From: Verrucomicrobiota bacterium
GTDB taxonomy: Bacteria > Verrucomicrobiota > Verrucomicrobiia > Opitutales > Intestinicryptomonadaceae
Direction of reading: 5' to 3'
Length of the DNA: 37,176 nucleotides
NCBI GenBank assembly: GCA_003343565.1
Contig: QALA01000049.1
Coordinates: 1 to 37,176, forward strand
Position 1 is the first letter of the stretch, and every line of letters begins with the position of its first letter. The notes under the pieces are model-generated. The model was not told the origin of the DNA, did not search any database, and worked only from the letters and a program-made list of their open reading frames with translations. Positions 16,636 to 24,533 of this stretch are shown here, piece by piece. Position numbers and translations under genes: made by a program.

Positions 16636-17464
16636 AAAATTGCCCGAATTCGGCGAGCGCGTGCTGATAATGGGAGTCCTGAACGTCACGCGCGACTCCT
16701 TTTCCGACGGCGGAAAATTTTTCTCCGAGCGCGACGCGCTCGCCCATGCGGAGGAAATGGCCGCGGCGGGCGCGGACATAATAGACGTTGGCGCGGAATC
16801 CACGCGCCCCGGAGCGGAGGCCGTAGGCGAGAGGGAGGAGATGGAGATTGTCGTATCCCGCATAGCCGCGCTGCGCTCGACAACGGACATTCCGATTTCC
16901 GTAGACACATACAAGCCGTCGGTCGCCCTTGCGGCCGTGGAGGCCGGCGCGGACATAATCAACGACGTTTACGCGGTTCGAGATTCCGGCTCCTTCGGCG
17001 CGCCCTATCCCATGGCCGCGGCCGCGGCCGCTTGCGGCGCGCCGATTATCGTCACTTGCAACGACAGAAACGCGCGGAAGGAGGGGGATTTTTGGACCCG
17101 TCTGAAAGTCTCCTTGCGGACGCTGATAGAAGACTCGATGGGCGCAGGCGTTGCGCGGACGCAGATTGTGGCGGATCCCGGCGCGGGTTTCGGCAAGTCG
17201 CCGGAGGAGAATTTTGAGATTGTCCGCCGCATGGGGGAACTGAGGGAACTTGGAGTTCCGCTGTTGCTGGGCGTGTCGAGAAAGTCTTTCATAAGGGAGG
17301 CGGTCGGTCCGTCGATTCCCGCGCTGGACGCGGCGACTGCGGCCGTAAGCGGATATGTCGCGGCGAACTTTTCGGCGGACATATTGCGCGTCCACGACGT
17401 CGCCTCAAGCGTTGCGGCGGTGCGGGCGTGCTCAAAACTTTTCAAAAGAAAAACGCATGGATGA
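16613..17464 (+). CDS. folP: Dihydropteroate synthase
   Basis: FolP joins 6-hydroxymethyl-dihydropterin pyrophosphate with p-aminobenzoate to give dihydropteroate; it is the sulfonamide target. The protein of about 283 residues has the family motifs MGVLNVTRDSFSDGG, IDVGAESTRPGAE, SVDTYKPSV, INDVYA, ADPGAGFGKSPEENFEI and LLGVSRKSFI. The ATG at 16613 is chosen; a TTG at 16595 would add six residues. The overlap with the TPR gene (23 bases) and with folB (8 bases) indicates a single coupled transcript. Length is normal. Confidence 0.97.
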   Translation: MWKSPHDRKLPEFGERVLIMGVLNVTRDSFSDGGKFFSERDALAHAEEMAAAGADIIDVGAESTRPGAEAVGEREEMEIVVSRIAALRSTTDIPISVDTYKPSVALAAVEAGADIINDVYAVRDSGSFGAPYPMAAAAAACGAPIIVTCNDRNARKEGDFWTRLKVSLRTLIEDSMGAGVARTQIVADPGAGFGKSPEENFEIVRRMGELRELGVPLLLGVSRKSFIREAVGPSIPALDAATAAVSGYVAANFSADILRVHDVASSVAAVRACSKLFKRKTHG

Positions 17465-17831
17465 GATTGTAATAGAGGGTTTGAAGCTTGTCGGCCGCCA
17501 CGGCTGCGAGGCGTTTGAACGCGACTCCGAGGGGAAATTCGAAGTGTCGCTTAAACTTCGGCTTCCGCTGGAGCGCGCGGCCGCGACGGACGAGCTTTGC
17601 GATACGATAGACTATCCCGCGGCGATGGCCGTGGCGGAGGGCGTCTTTGCGGGCGAGAGCGTGAGGCTGGTCGAAAGGCTCGCCGACAAAATCGCCGAAC
17701 GCCTGTTTGTGCGCTTCGGAAATCTTTGTTCCGTGGAGGTCGAAGTCGCCAAAATCGGTGTCAATGTAGGGTATGAGTATTCAAAAGTCGCCGCGAGAAT
17801 ATCGCGCGACAGAAGCTTCTATATAAAATGA
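17457..17831 (+). CDS. folB: Dihydroneopterin aldolase
   Basis: FolB converts 7,8-dihydroneopterin to 6-hydroxymethyl-dihydropterin and glycolaldehyde. The 124-residue protein has the tunnel-fold family pattern: IVIEGLKLVGRHGCEAFERD at the N-terminus (substrate-binding region), LCDTIDYPAAMAV, the Glu of LVERLADKIAERL, and the C-terminal KIGVNVGYEYSKV. Its ATG lies inside the folP end and its stop overlaps folK (ATGA), giving the order folP-folB-folK. A longer frame going upstream to 17355 lies within folP and is a shadow. Confidence 0.93.
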   Translation: MDEIVIEGLKLVGRHGCEAFERDSEGKFEVSLKLRLPLERAAATDELCDTIDYPAAMAVAEGVFAGESVRLVERLADKIAERLFVRFGNLCSVEVEVAKIGVNVGYEYSKVAARISRDRSFYIK

Positions 17832-18319
17832 GACATTCCAAAAAAGTAGTGCTCGCGCTGGGTTCCAATTTGGGCAACCGGCGCGAAAATCTGGCTGCGG
17901 CGCTCGGCATGATCGGAGATTTCTGCCGGGTGGCCTATTGCTCCAGAATATACCAGACGCCGCCGGTCGGATACGCCGACCAGCGCGATTTTCTCAACGC
18001 GGCTCTCGCGGCGGAGACCGACTGCGACCCGTTTGAGCTTCTGGCCTTGTGCAAGGCGCTCGAATCGAAAATCGGCAGGAGGGCGACGTTCAGAAACGGC
18101 CCGCGCGCGATAGATATCGACATCATATTCTATGGCGATTTGTCGTTTGAAGAGGAGGGGCTGACGCTGCCGCACCCGCGCTGGAGCGAGCGCGATTTCG
18201 TAAAAACTCCGCTGCTGGATTTGTTTGAAAGCGGCGCGCTGGCGTCCGGCTTTCCCATAGGAGTGCGCGAGATTTTGGAGCGCACGGCGAGGGCGTTTGC
18301 GCCCTATTCGGCATTTTAG
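17828..18319 (+). CDS. folK: 6-hydroxymethyl-7,8-dihydropterin pyrophosphokinase (HPPK)
   Basis: FolK transfers pyrophosphate from ATP to 6-hydroxymethyl-dihydropterin, giving the substrate of FolP. The 163 residues contain the family motifs VVLALGSNLGNRRENL, YQTPPVGYADQRDFLNA, and the signature NGPRAIDIDIIFYGD with the metal-binding Asp pair, then LPHPRWSERDFV. Length is typical. It overlaps folB by four bases and is followed three bases later by rsmI. Confidence 0.97.
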   Translation: MRHSKKVVLALGSNLGNRRENLAAALGMIGDFCRVAYCSRIYQTPPVGYADQRDFLNAALAAETDCDPFELLALCKALESKIGRRATFRNGPRAIDIDIIFYGDLSFEEEGLTLPHPRWSERDFVKTPLLDLFESGALASGFPIGVREILERTARAFAPYSAF

Positions 18320-18322
18320 GCT

Positions 18323-19012
18323 ATGGAAGCGGGAACGCTGTTTGTAGTGGCAACGCCCATAGGAAATATGGACGACCTTTCGGCGCGCGCCGCCGACGCG
18401 CTGAAGTCGGCCGGCATCGTGGCCTGCGAGGATACGCGGGTGACGGGAAATTTGCTGAGGCGCCTGGGGGTGTCGGCGCAGATGTTCGTGTATGAGGATT
18501 CCCGCGAGCGCGCGGCGGCTCCCGCGCTCCTGAAAAAGCTTCAGGAAGGGGTCGATGTCGCTCTGGTAAGCGACGCCGGCACGCCGTGCCTGAGCGATCC
18601 CGGCTTCAGAATAGTCCGCGCGTGCAGGGCCGCCGGAGTGCCCGTCGTTCCGATTCCCGGCCCGTGCGCATTTGTGTCGGCCTTGTGCGCGTCGGGCCTG
18701 CCGAGCGACTCGTTCTTGTTCGCCGGATTTCTGCCGCCCAAAACTTCGGTGAGAAAAAACTTTTTTGAAAGGCACAGGGACTTCGGCCGCACGCTGATTT
18801 TTTACGAATCCCCGCACCGAATCGAGAAGTTCGTCGACGACGCTTTGGAGGTTTTCGGCCCCGAAAGGACCGTGTGCGTGGCGAAGGAAATAAGCAAGGT
18901 GTTCGAGCGGTTTTTTGTGGGGAGACTCTCGGACGTGGCGCGCGATTTAAAGGCTTCGTCGTTGAAGGGCGAGTTCGTCGTCATCGTGGCTCCGGAGGGC
19001 TTCGCGCTATGA
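18323..19012 (+). CDS. rsmI: 16S rRNA (cytidine-1402-2'-O)-methyltransferase RsmI, short form
   Basis: RsmI methylates the ribose of C1402 in the 30S decoding centre, using S-adenosylmethionine. Family motifs: LFVVATPIGNMDDLSARA, IVACEDTRVTGNLLRRLG, ALVSDAGTPCLSDPG, VVPIPGPCAFVSALCASGLP and FYESPHRI. At 229 residues it is about 50 shorter than E. coli RsmI and ends just after LKGEFVVIVAP, so the small C-terminal helical domain is absent; many bacteria have this short form. It starts three bases after folK and overlaps the Ppx gene by four. Confidence 0.95.
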   Translation: MEAGTLFVVATPIGNMDDLSARAADALKSAGIVACEDTRVTGNLLRRLGVSAQMFVYEDSRERAAAPALLKKLQEGVDVALVSDAGTPCLSDPGFRIVRACRAAGVPVVPIPGPCAFVSALCASGLPSDSFLFAGFLPPKTSVRKNFFERHRDFGRTLIFYESPHRIEKFVDDALEVFGPERTVCVAKEISKVFERFFVGRLSDVARDLKASSLKGEFVVIVAPEGFAL

Positions 19013-19917
19013 ACAGGCTGTCTGTGGACATCGGTTCGAATACGGCAAAGTGCCTGTTGGCGGATACGAAGGGGGGAAGGTGTGTCCGCATTTGGGAGGA
19101 TACGGTCGACTGCCGCATCTTGGGCGGAGGAGGTTCGCTCGTCCCAAACGCCGCCGAACTCGTTTCGGGCGCGATTCGCAGGTTCGTGTCCCATGCGGAA
19201 AATTTGGCGGGCGAAATGGAGGCGCTCGTGACGGCGACGTCGGCAATGAGAGACGCGCCGGAGGCCGCCGAAGTCGCAGAGCGCGTCCGCAGGAATACCG
19301 GCTACGCCGTGAGGATTCTTTCGGAATACGAAGAGGCGAAATACTCGTATCTGGGCGCGATGGGGGACGAGCTTATCCCCGCCGCCGACTGCTACGCCTT
19401 CTTCGACTTGGGAGGCGGCAGCTTGGAGGTCGCCTTTGGCGGAAGGTTTGAAATGTCGTCGGCCTTCAGCTTTCCGGTCGGCGCAGTCGCCATGACGCGC
19501 AGGTTTTCTTGCGGCGACGGCGGCGGTTGCGCGATGGAAAGTCTGGCGGATTTTTTGCGCGGAGTTTTCGATTCGTCAAAGTTGCCGCGCATTCGGGCTG
19601 GAGGGATTCTTGTCGGCACGGGCGGCGCGGTCGCGGCGGCGCGCCTGATGAAGGCAAAGTGCGGCTTCGCCGGGGCGGAAAACGAGCTCTCCGCGGGCAT
19701 GATAGGCGAGATGGCGCGCATTTTGAACGCGTTGCCCGTGCGGGAGCGCGCGTCGACATATTCCATTCCCCAGTCCCGCGCGGACATAATAGTTGCGGCC
19801 TTTGTCGTTTTGGAGACTTTGATGCGCTCATTGGGCGCGGAGATTTTTTTGCAGACCTTCCGCAATCTTCGATACGGCTTAGTGTGCGCGGATTGTCTCT
19901 GGAAGGGTTCCGATTGA
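19009..19917 (+). CDS. Ppx/GppA family phosphatase
   Basis: A 302-residue protein with the actin-like ATPase fold of exopolyphosphatases and pppGpp phosphatases. Motifs: LSVDIGSNTAKCLLAD (residues 4-19), TATSAMRDAPEA, RILSEYEEAKYSYLGA with the catalytic-type glutamates, FFDLGGGSLEVAF and GILVGTGGAVAAARL. It lacks the C-terminal HD-like domain of the long forms, as many short Ppx proteins do. Substrate choice between polyphosphate and pppGpp cannot be read from sequence. The ATG at 19009 overlaps the rsmI stop. The C-terminus FRNLRYGLVCADC is repeated in decayed form about 200 bases downstream. Confidence 0.92.
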   Translation: MNRLSVDIGSNTAKCLLADTKGGRCVRIWEDTVDCRILGGGGSLVPNAAELVSGAIRRFVSHAENLAGEMEALVTATSAMRDAPEAAEVAERVRRNTGYAVRILSEYEEAKYSYLGAMGDELIPAADCYAFFDLGGGSLEVAFGGRFEMSSAFSFPVGAVAMTRRFSCGDGGGCAMESLADFLRGVFDSSKLPRIRAGGILVGTGGAVAAARLMKAKCGFAGAENELSAGMIGEMARILNALPVRERASTYSIPQSRADIIVAAFVVLETLMRSLGAEIFLQTFRNLRYGLVCADCLWKGSD

Positions 19918-20096
19918 ATTGCCGTTGGGCCGCCGTTTTTTTCGCGGTAGATAAAGTTTTTGAATTTCTGCGAAATCCGCCGCTGGAACGTCTGGGAAAA
20001 GCTAATTGGCGCGTCGGGTTTGAGCGTTCGGCGTTTCGAAAGATTTTTTTGCGCCTTCGGCAATCTTCGGCACGGCTTGGTGTGCGCGGATTGTCT
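19841..20096. repeat. Direct repeat of the ppx 3' end
   Basis: Bases 19841-19898, inside the end of the Ppx/GppA gene, recur at 20041-20096 with about ten differences and a two-base deletion. Both start with AGATTTTTTTGC and end with GTGCGCGGATTGTCT. Weaker similarity extends some 20 bases to the left. The offset is 200 bases before and 198 after the deletion. Confidence 0.85.
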
Positions 20097-20109
20097 TTTG
20101 TCTTTTTGA
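20021..20109 (+). pseudogene. Remnant of a second Ppx/GppA C-terminus
   Basis: In the frame 20056-20109 the sequence reads FGNLRHGLVCADCLLSF and then TGA, against FRNLRYGLVCADCLWKGSD at the end of the intact gene. Upstream of a two-base deletion a different frame reads FERSAFRKIFLR, which aligns with LMRSLGAEIFLQ. Several of the differences in the shared part are silent (CGA/CGG, TTA/TTG, CTC/CTT), so the copy once diverged as coding sequence. It is best read as the tail of a former copy, left behind by a tandem duplication or by gene replacement. No start and no complete domain remain. Confidence 0.6.
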
Positions 20110-20226
20110 AGTGCGGTTGCTTTTTGAAATGTTGCGTGGCGGGGCGACAATTTCGTGAGAAAGCCGGCGGGTGTTTTATTTGCTTATGCGCGTTCAATCA
20201 TTGCGGGCATTTATACCGTATCGTGA

Positions 20227-20401
20227 AGTTTGGTTTTGGAAAAATGAAATGGGATTTGGAAAAAGGTTCTTGGGAGAGGCGTTGCAAGGGCCTTCAGGGA
20301 AGGTTGCAAGAACGCCTAAGCTTATGTTAAACTTGAAGCAGGGCAAAACCTTTCCAAATCTTATTTCGTTTGGGGGCGGCGGCGCAAAAAGTTTCCAAAC
20401 T
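20227..20401. repeat. Nested inverted repeats, possible structured RNA
   Basis: Three nested complementary pairs can be traced. The outer one is AGTTTGG (20227-20233) with CCAAACT (20395-20401). The middle one is GATTTGG-AAAAA-GGTT (20253-20268) with AACC-TTT-CCAAATC (20347-20360), 14 pairs with a two-base bulge. The inner one is AGGCGTT (20277-20283) with AACGCCT (20311-20317), enclosing a small CCTT/AAGG hairpin. Such nesting is more than expected for a random gap, but no known RNA family (6S, SRP, tmRNA, RNase P) was recognised and the strand is unknown. Confidence 0.4.
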
Positions 20402-20815
20402 CAAACCCGGCCGGCAAGCCCGCCCCAAGGCCTTTAATTTCCCGCAATTTCCCGTTTCTCAATCGCATCTTTCAAACGCCAATACGAAAAGCTTGTCCGT
20501 CTGCGCGAGAGGTAAAAAAAGTTGAAGCAAAAAGGAGTGGAATATTTGGCGCGCGGAGGTTTTGGGCGCACTGCCGGGCGTCTGTCGGGGCGCGCAACGC
20601 GGCGCGGGGTAGGGGGTACTGTTTGGAAATTCGTTTTGCGCGCATGCAATATCGCATGGCGGCGCGCCGTTATTTCGGCTTTCTTCCTCGCGCGGGCGTT
20701 TTCACGAAACGGTCTGGTTTCTTTCAATCCAAGCTTGTTCCGCAAAACTTTTTGAAAAAATTTTTTTTCAACGTCCGGACAAATCCGCAATGTATCGGCG
20801 TCCGCAATTTTTTTC

Positions 20816-20839
20816 AAAAAATCTTTCGGCTTTGCGCCG
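20816..20839 (-). terminator. Weak terminator-like hairpin behind the esterase gene
   Basis: On the minus strand CGGC-GCAAA-GCCG (plus positions 20839-20827) is followed after five bases by six T (complement of 20821-20816). It lies about 45 bases past the esterase stop. The stem has only four pairs, so this is a weak candidate. Confidence 0.25.
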
Positions 20840-20883
20840 GGGAGGCGGCGTTTCGGCCGGCCTGCGTTTGCCGTGCCGCCGCG

Positions 20884-21879
20884 CTATTTTGTTCGGCTCG
20901 TTCTCTTCAAGAATTGCGCCCCTTCGCCGAGCGCGCGGTTGAAGGCCTCGTCCATTCCGGGCATTGTCAGGTATATGTGGGTGGCGCCGGCAAGTTCCAC
21001 ATGGCGGGTCTTTGCTCCGGCCTGCGCAAGTTTGTCGGCAAATCTGCGCCCCTGATCCCTCAAAATGTCGAAGCCGGAAGTAAGAATCAGCGTCGGCGGA
21101 AATTGCGGAAGGGTGGAGTAGTTCTCAGGAGAGGCGGCGCGGCGTTGGTTGTGCGGAATATAGGCATCGAAAAATGCGTCCATCAGCAGCGCGTCGAGCG
21201 CGTATCCGCGGGCGTAGAGCTTGTAGCTTTCGTCGTTGCCGCAATCGTTCATCGCCGTCACGGGGTAGTACATGAGCAGTCCGCGCGGCGGATTTTTTCC
21301 GGCCTTTATCCGCGCGTCGGCCACGGCCGCCGACAGGTGGCCTCCTGCGCTGTCGCCCCCGACGAATACGCAGTCCGGATTTATTCCGAATTTTTCGGCG
21401 TTTTCCAAAATCCATTCAAATGCCGCCAGGGAATCCTCCTCCGCCGCGGGGTGTTTGTGTTCCGGAGCCAGGCGGTAGTCGATTGCGCAAACCGCGCATT
21501 CCGCCTCCAGCGCAAACTTTTGGCAGAAGAGCTCGCACGATTCTATCGCCCCGATTGTCCACCCCCCGCCGTGCAGGTAGAGCAGCGCGGGAATGCGCAC
21601 TTTGGAGCGCGAATCCGGAATGTAGAGGCGCGCGCGAATTTGGAAGGCTCCGGAAGGAATTTCGGCGTCGATGCGGTTTAATCCGTCCAAATGCGGCGTC
21701 TTTATCAGCCTAAGCGAGCGCAGAATGTTCAGCCGCTTGCCGTTTCCGCCAATCGCCTCGACGATGGCGGCGGACATGTTTTCGGCGTAATTGGGCGCGA
21801 TTTTCGATATGTAGGCCTCGGCCTCCTTTGATAGGCCTTCGCCGCAGGTTGTTTGCGTGAAATATTCGCTGTCCGTCAT
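20884..21879 (-). CDS. Alpha/beta hydrolase, HSL-type esterase
   Basis: A 331-residue protein of the hormone-sensitive-lipase (family IV) esterase group, which splits short-chain carboxylic esters. The oxyanion motif is YLHGGGWTIG (HGGGW at 103-107), the nucleophile is Ser177 in VGGDSAGGHLS, the acid is Asp271 in SGFDILRDQG, and the base is His301 in ATHIYLTMPG. There is no signal peptide, so it is cytoplasmic. Natural substrate is unknown; deacetylation of sugars or xenobiotic esters is possible. It lies 173 bases downstream of gyrA on the same strand and probably has its own promoter. Confidence 0.9.
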   Translation of the reverse strand: MTDSEYFTQTTCGEGLSKEAEAYISKIAPNYAENMSAAIVEAIGGNGKRLNILRSLRLIKTPHLDGLNRIDAEIPSGAFQIRARLYIPDSRSKVRIPALLYLHGGGWTIGAIESCELFCQKFALEAECAVCAIDYRLAPEHKHPAAEEDSLAAFEWILENAEKFGINPDCVFVGGDSAGGHLSAAVADARIKAGKNPPRGLLMYYPVTAMNDCGNDESYKLYARGYALDALLMDAFFDAYIPHNQRRAASPENYSTLPQFPPTLILTSGFDILRDQGRRFADKLAQAGAKTRHVELAGATHIYLTMPGMDEAFNRALGEGAQFLKRTSRTK

Positions 21880-22052
21880 TGTTGGATAAGTATGGGTTAA
21901 AAAGTCGACCGACGCCTTGCGTCCGCCACGGGCGAAACGTTATGGCGCAGCGCGGGAAGGGGCAGTATTAAACGATGTAAAACACACCCCCCTCCCGGCG
22001 TCCGCAAGCGCATGCCGATTCTCTTTGGCCGAAATCTTTTTTCAAGAGCCGA

Positions 22053-24512
22053 CTATTCGTCGGATTCGGATCCGGCGGCCGCTTCGGGAGCGTCGTCGTG
22101 GGTGTCGATAATCTTGCAGATTCCTATGAGCTTGTCGCCTTCGGCAAGATTTATGAGGCGCACGCCCTGCGTTGTTCTGCCTATTACGCGAATCCCCTTA
22201 ACCGGCGAACGCACGGCCTGTCCGTCGTGGGTGAACATCATTATTTCGTCGTCCTCCCTGACGGACAGCGCGCCGGCAACCCCGTGGGTCTTTATGGCTA
22301 TCACGCCCGACCCGCCGCGGTTTTGCACGCGGTATTCGTCGTAGCTGGAGCGTTTGCCCTGTCCGCGTTCGCCGGCTATGAGCAGCGTGGAGTTGGGATC
22401 GGCTATGACGATCGCCTTCACGCAGTCGTTGTCCTTCTTGAGCGTCACGCCGCGCACGCCGCGCGTGTTGCGCCCCTGCGCGCGCAGGTCGGACTCGTTA
22501 AAGCGTATGGACATGCCCGCGTGCGTTATGAGAATGACGTGGTTGTCGGCCTGCGCGAGCACCGCCCCTATCACGTCGTCGCCCTCGTCCAAATTGATTC
22601 CTATTATCCCGCCCTTGCGGCAGTTCTTGTATTCCGACAAAATCGTCTTCTTCACGACGCCGTTTTTGGTCGCCATGATGATAGTCTGGTTTTCGTCGTC
22701 CAAATTCTTCACGCATATCATGGCGGCGACTTTCTCGTCGCTCTTCAAATCCAGCACGTTCTTTATCGAACGCCCCTTCGATATGCGCGAGCCCTCCGGT
22801 ATCTCGTAAACCTTCTCGACGTACACGCGCCCGTTGTTCATGATGAACATGATGTAGTCGTGCGTGGAGGCGGTGAAGATGTGCTCTATGAAATCTTCGT
22901 CGTACTGGCCGCTTCCTATTACGCCCTTGCCGCCGCGCTTTTGCGAGCGGTAGGCGCTCACGCTCGTGCGCTTGATGAAGCCGTTGTGGGACACCGATAT
23001 TATGCAGCCCTCGTTGGCGATTATGTCCTCCATCTTGAATTCGCCCTCGGCCGCCACGAGCCTTGTGCGCCTGGGCGACGAGTATTTCTCGCGCATCTGG
23101 CGCAGCTCCTTCTTGATGACCGAAAGCAGCTTTTTTTCGTTCGCCAAAATCGAATTGTACTCCTCTATGAGCTTCATCAGCTCCATGTATTCCTTTTCGA
23201 TTTTTTCGCGCTCAAGCCCCGTCAGCTGGTGCAGGCGCAGGTCGAGAATCGCGTTGGCCTGGCGTTCGGAGAGCGGGTATTTCTCGATGAGTTTCGAGCG
23301 CGCCTCCTCGCGGTCTTTGGAAGCCCTGATTATTTTGATGAAGTCGTCCAGATTGTTCAGCGCGATTTTGTACCCTTCGAGTATGTGCGCGCGGTCTTCG
23401 GCCTTGCGGAGCAGAAACTGCGTGCGGCGGAAAATCACCTCGCGCCGGTGCTCGATGTAGCATTCGAGCAGCTCCTTTATGTTCATCTGCTTCGGCCTGT
23501 TGCGGTCGAGCGCCAGAAGTATCACGCCGAACGACGACTCCAGCTGGGTGTGCTTGAACAGCTTGTTCATTACCACGCGGGGCGACTCCCCGCGCTTCAG
23601 TTCCACAACCACGCGCGTGTTCTCGTCGGATTCGTTGCGAATGTCGCTGACTTCCGTCAGAACCTTGTCCGCAACCAACTGCGCTATGCTCTCGACCAGC
23701 GAGTTGCGGTTTACGTTGTAGGGAATTTCGGTTATTACTATCTGCTCCTTGCCGTTCTTCAGCTCCTCGACGTTCGCCACGCCGCGCACCTTCACTATGC
23801 CGCGGCCGGTCTTCATGTAGCTCTCTATGCCGCTCTTGCCGACTATCTGGCCGCCCGTCGGGAAATCCGGCCCCTTGATGACCTCCATCAGGCGCGCCAT
23901 GGGAACGGCCGGATCGTCTATGAGCATGCAGATTCCCTCTATCAGCTCGTCCAAATTGTGCGGCGGAATGTTCGTGGTCATGCCCACGGCGATACCGGTC
24001 GACCCGTTCAATAGCAGCGCGGGAAGCGCGGCGGGAAGCACCGTAGGCTCGGTCGCGGTCTCCTTGTAGTTCGGCGCAAAGTCGACCGTGTCGCTGTCGA
24101 TGTCGGCCAGCAGGTCTTCGGCGGTCTCGGCGAGCTTGCACTCCGTGTAGCGGTAGGCCGCGGGAGAGTCGCCCTCTATCGATCCGAAGTTGCCCTGCGG
24201 TATCACGAGCGGATAGCGCATAATCCAGTCCTGCGCAAGGCGGGTGAGGGTGTCGTATACGGACGAATCGCCGTGCGGGTGGTAGTTCTTCAAAACTTCG
24301 CCGACCACGCCGGCGCACTTGTCGAACGCCCTGTTGTGCAGCAGGCCCTCGCGGAACATCGCGTACAGAACGCGCCTCTGGACGGGCTTGAGGCCGTCGC
24401 GCGCATCGGGCAGGGCGCGCGATATGATCACCGACATGGAATAGTCGATATACGCGCTCTGCATTATCTGGCTGATGCTGGACTCTATTATCTTTTCGTT
24501 TTCTGTGTACAT
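22053..24512 (-). CDS. gyrA: DNA gyrase subunit A
   Basis: GyrA is the cutting and rejoining subunit of gyrase, which adds negative supercoils to DNA. The 819-residue protein has YIDYSMSVIISRALPDARDG, the winged-helix region HPHGDSSVYDTLTRLAQDW, and the catalytic Tyr122 in AAYRYTECKL, with the same numbering as in E. coli. The quinolone-sensitive positions Ser83 and Asp87 are unmutated. A C-terminal DNA-wrapping beta-pinwheel has repeated GRxT-type blades, including a GyrA-box-like QRGGKGVIG, and the tail is acidic (SESDE). A Shine-Dalgarno-like GGAAGGAAA precedes the ATG, unlike many neighbours. It is 21 bases downstream of gyrB. Confidence 0.98.
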   Translation of the reverse strand: MYTENEKIIESSISQIMQSAYIDYSMSVIISRALPDARDGLKPVQRRVLYAMFREGLLHNRAFDKCAGVVGEVLKNYHPHGDSSVYDTLTRLAQDWIMRYPLVIPQGNFGSIEGDSPAAYRYTECKLAETAEDLLADIDSDTVDFAPNYKETATEPTVLPAALPALLLNGSTGIAVGMTTNIPPHNLDELIEGICMLIDDPAVPMARLMEVIKGPDFPTGGQIVGKSGIESYMKTGRGIVKVRGVANVEELKNGKEQIVITEIPYNVNRNSLVESIAQLVADKVLTEVSDIRNESDENTRVVVELKRGESPRVVMNKLFKHTQLESSFGVILLALDRNRPKQMNIKELLECYIEHRREVIFRRTQFLLRKAEDRAHILEGYKIALNNLDDFIKIIRASKDREEARSKLIEKYPLSERQANAILDLRLHQLTGLEREKIEKEYMELMKLIEEYNSILANEKKLLSVIKKELRQMREKYSSPRRTRLVAAEGEFKMEDIIANEGCIISVSHNGFIKRTSVSAYRSQKRGGKGVIGSGQYDEDFIEHIFTASTHDYIMFIMNNGRVYVEKVYEIPEGSRISKGRSIKNVLDLKSDEKVAAMICVKNLDDENQTIIMATKNGVVKKTILSEYKNCRKGGIIGINLDEGDDVIGAVLAQADNHVILITHAGMSIRFNESDLRAQGRNTRGVRGVTLKKDNDCVKAIVIADPNSTLLIAGERGQGKRSSYDEYRVQNRGGSGVIAIKTHGVAGALSVREDDEIMMFTHDGQAVRSPVKGIRVIGRTTQGVRLINLAEGDKLIGICKIIDTHDDAPEAAAGSESDE

Positions 24513-24533
24513 TGCAAAAGTTTCCTTCCGGGG

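Larger units (their letters stand above)
19918..20883. other. 966-bp gap between convergent genes
   Basis: No intact gene is supported. It holds the ppx tail remnant (to 20109), a long inverted repeat at 20227-20401, and homopolymer-rich DNA at 20740-20830. The latter includes the palindrome TTGAAAAAA/TTTTTTCAA at 20752-20771. Short open frames, such as 20171-20437 on the plus strand, have no family resemblance and no ribosome site. Confidence 0.6.

Noticed and set aside
20171..20437. Possible small protein of 88 residues
   Set aside because: Composition is low in complexity and it coincides with the inverted repeats; no start signal.
22098..24014. Open frame of 638 codons on the plus strand
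   Set aside because: Lies wholly antisense to gyrA; it is a by-product of GC-rich codon use, with no family resemblance.
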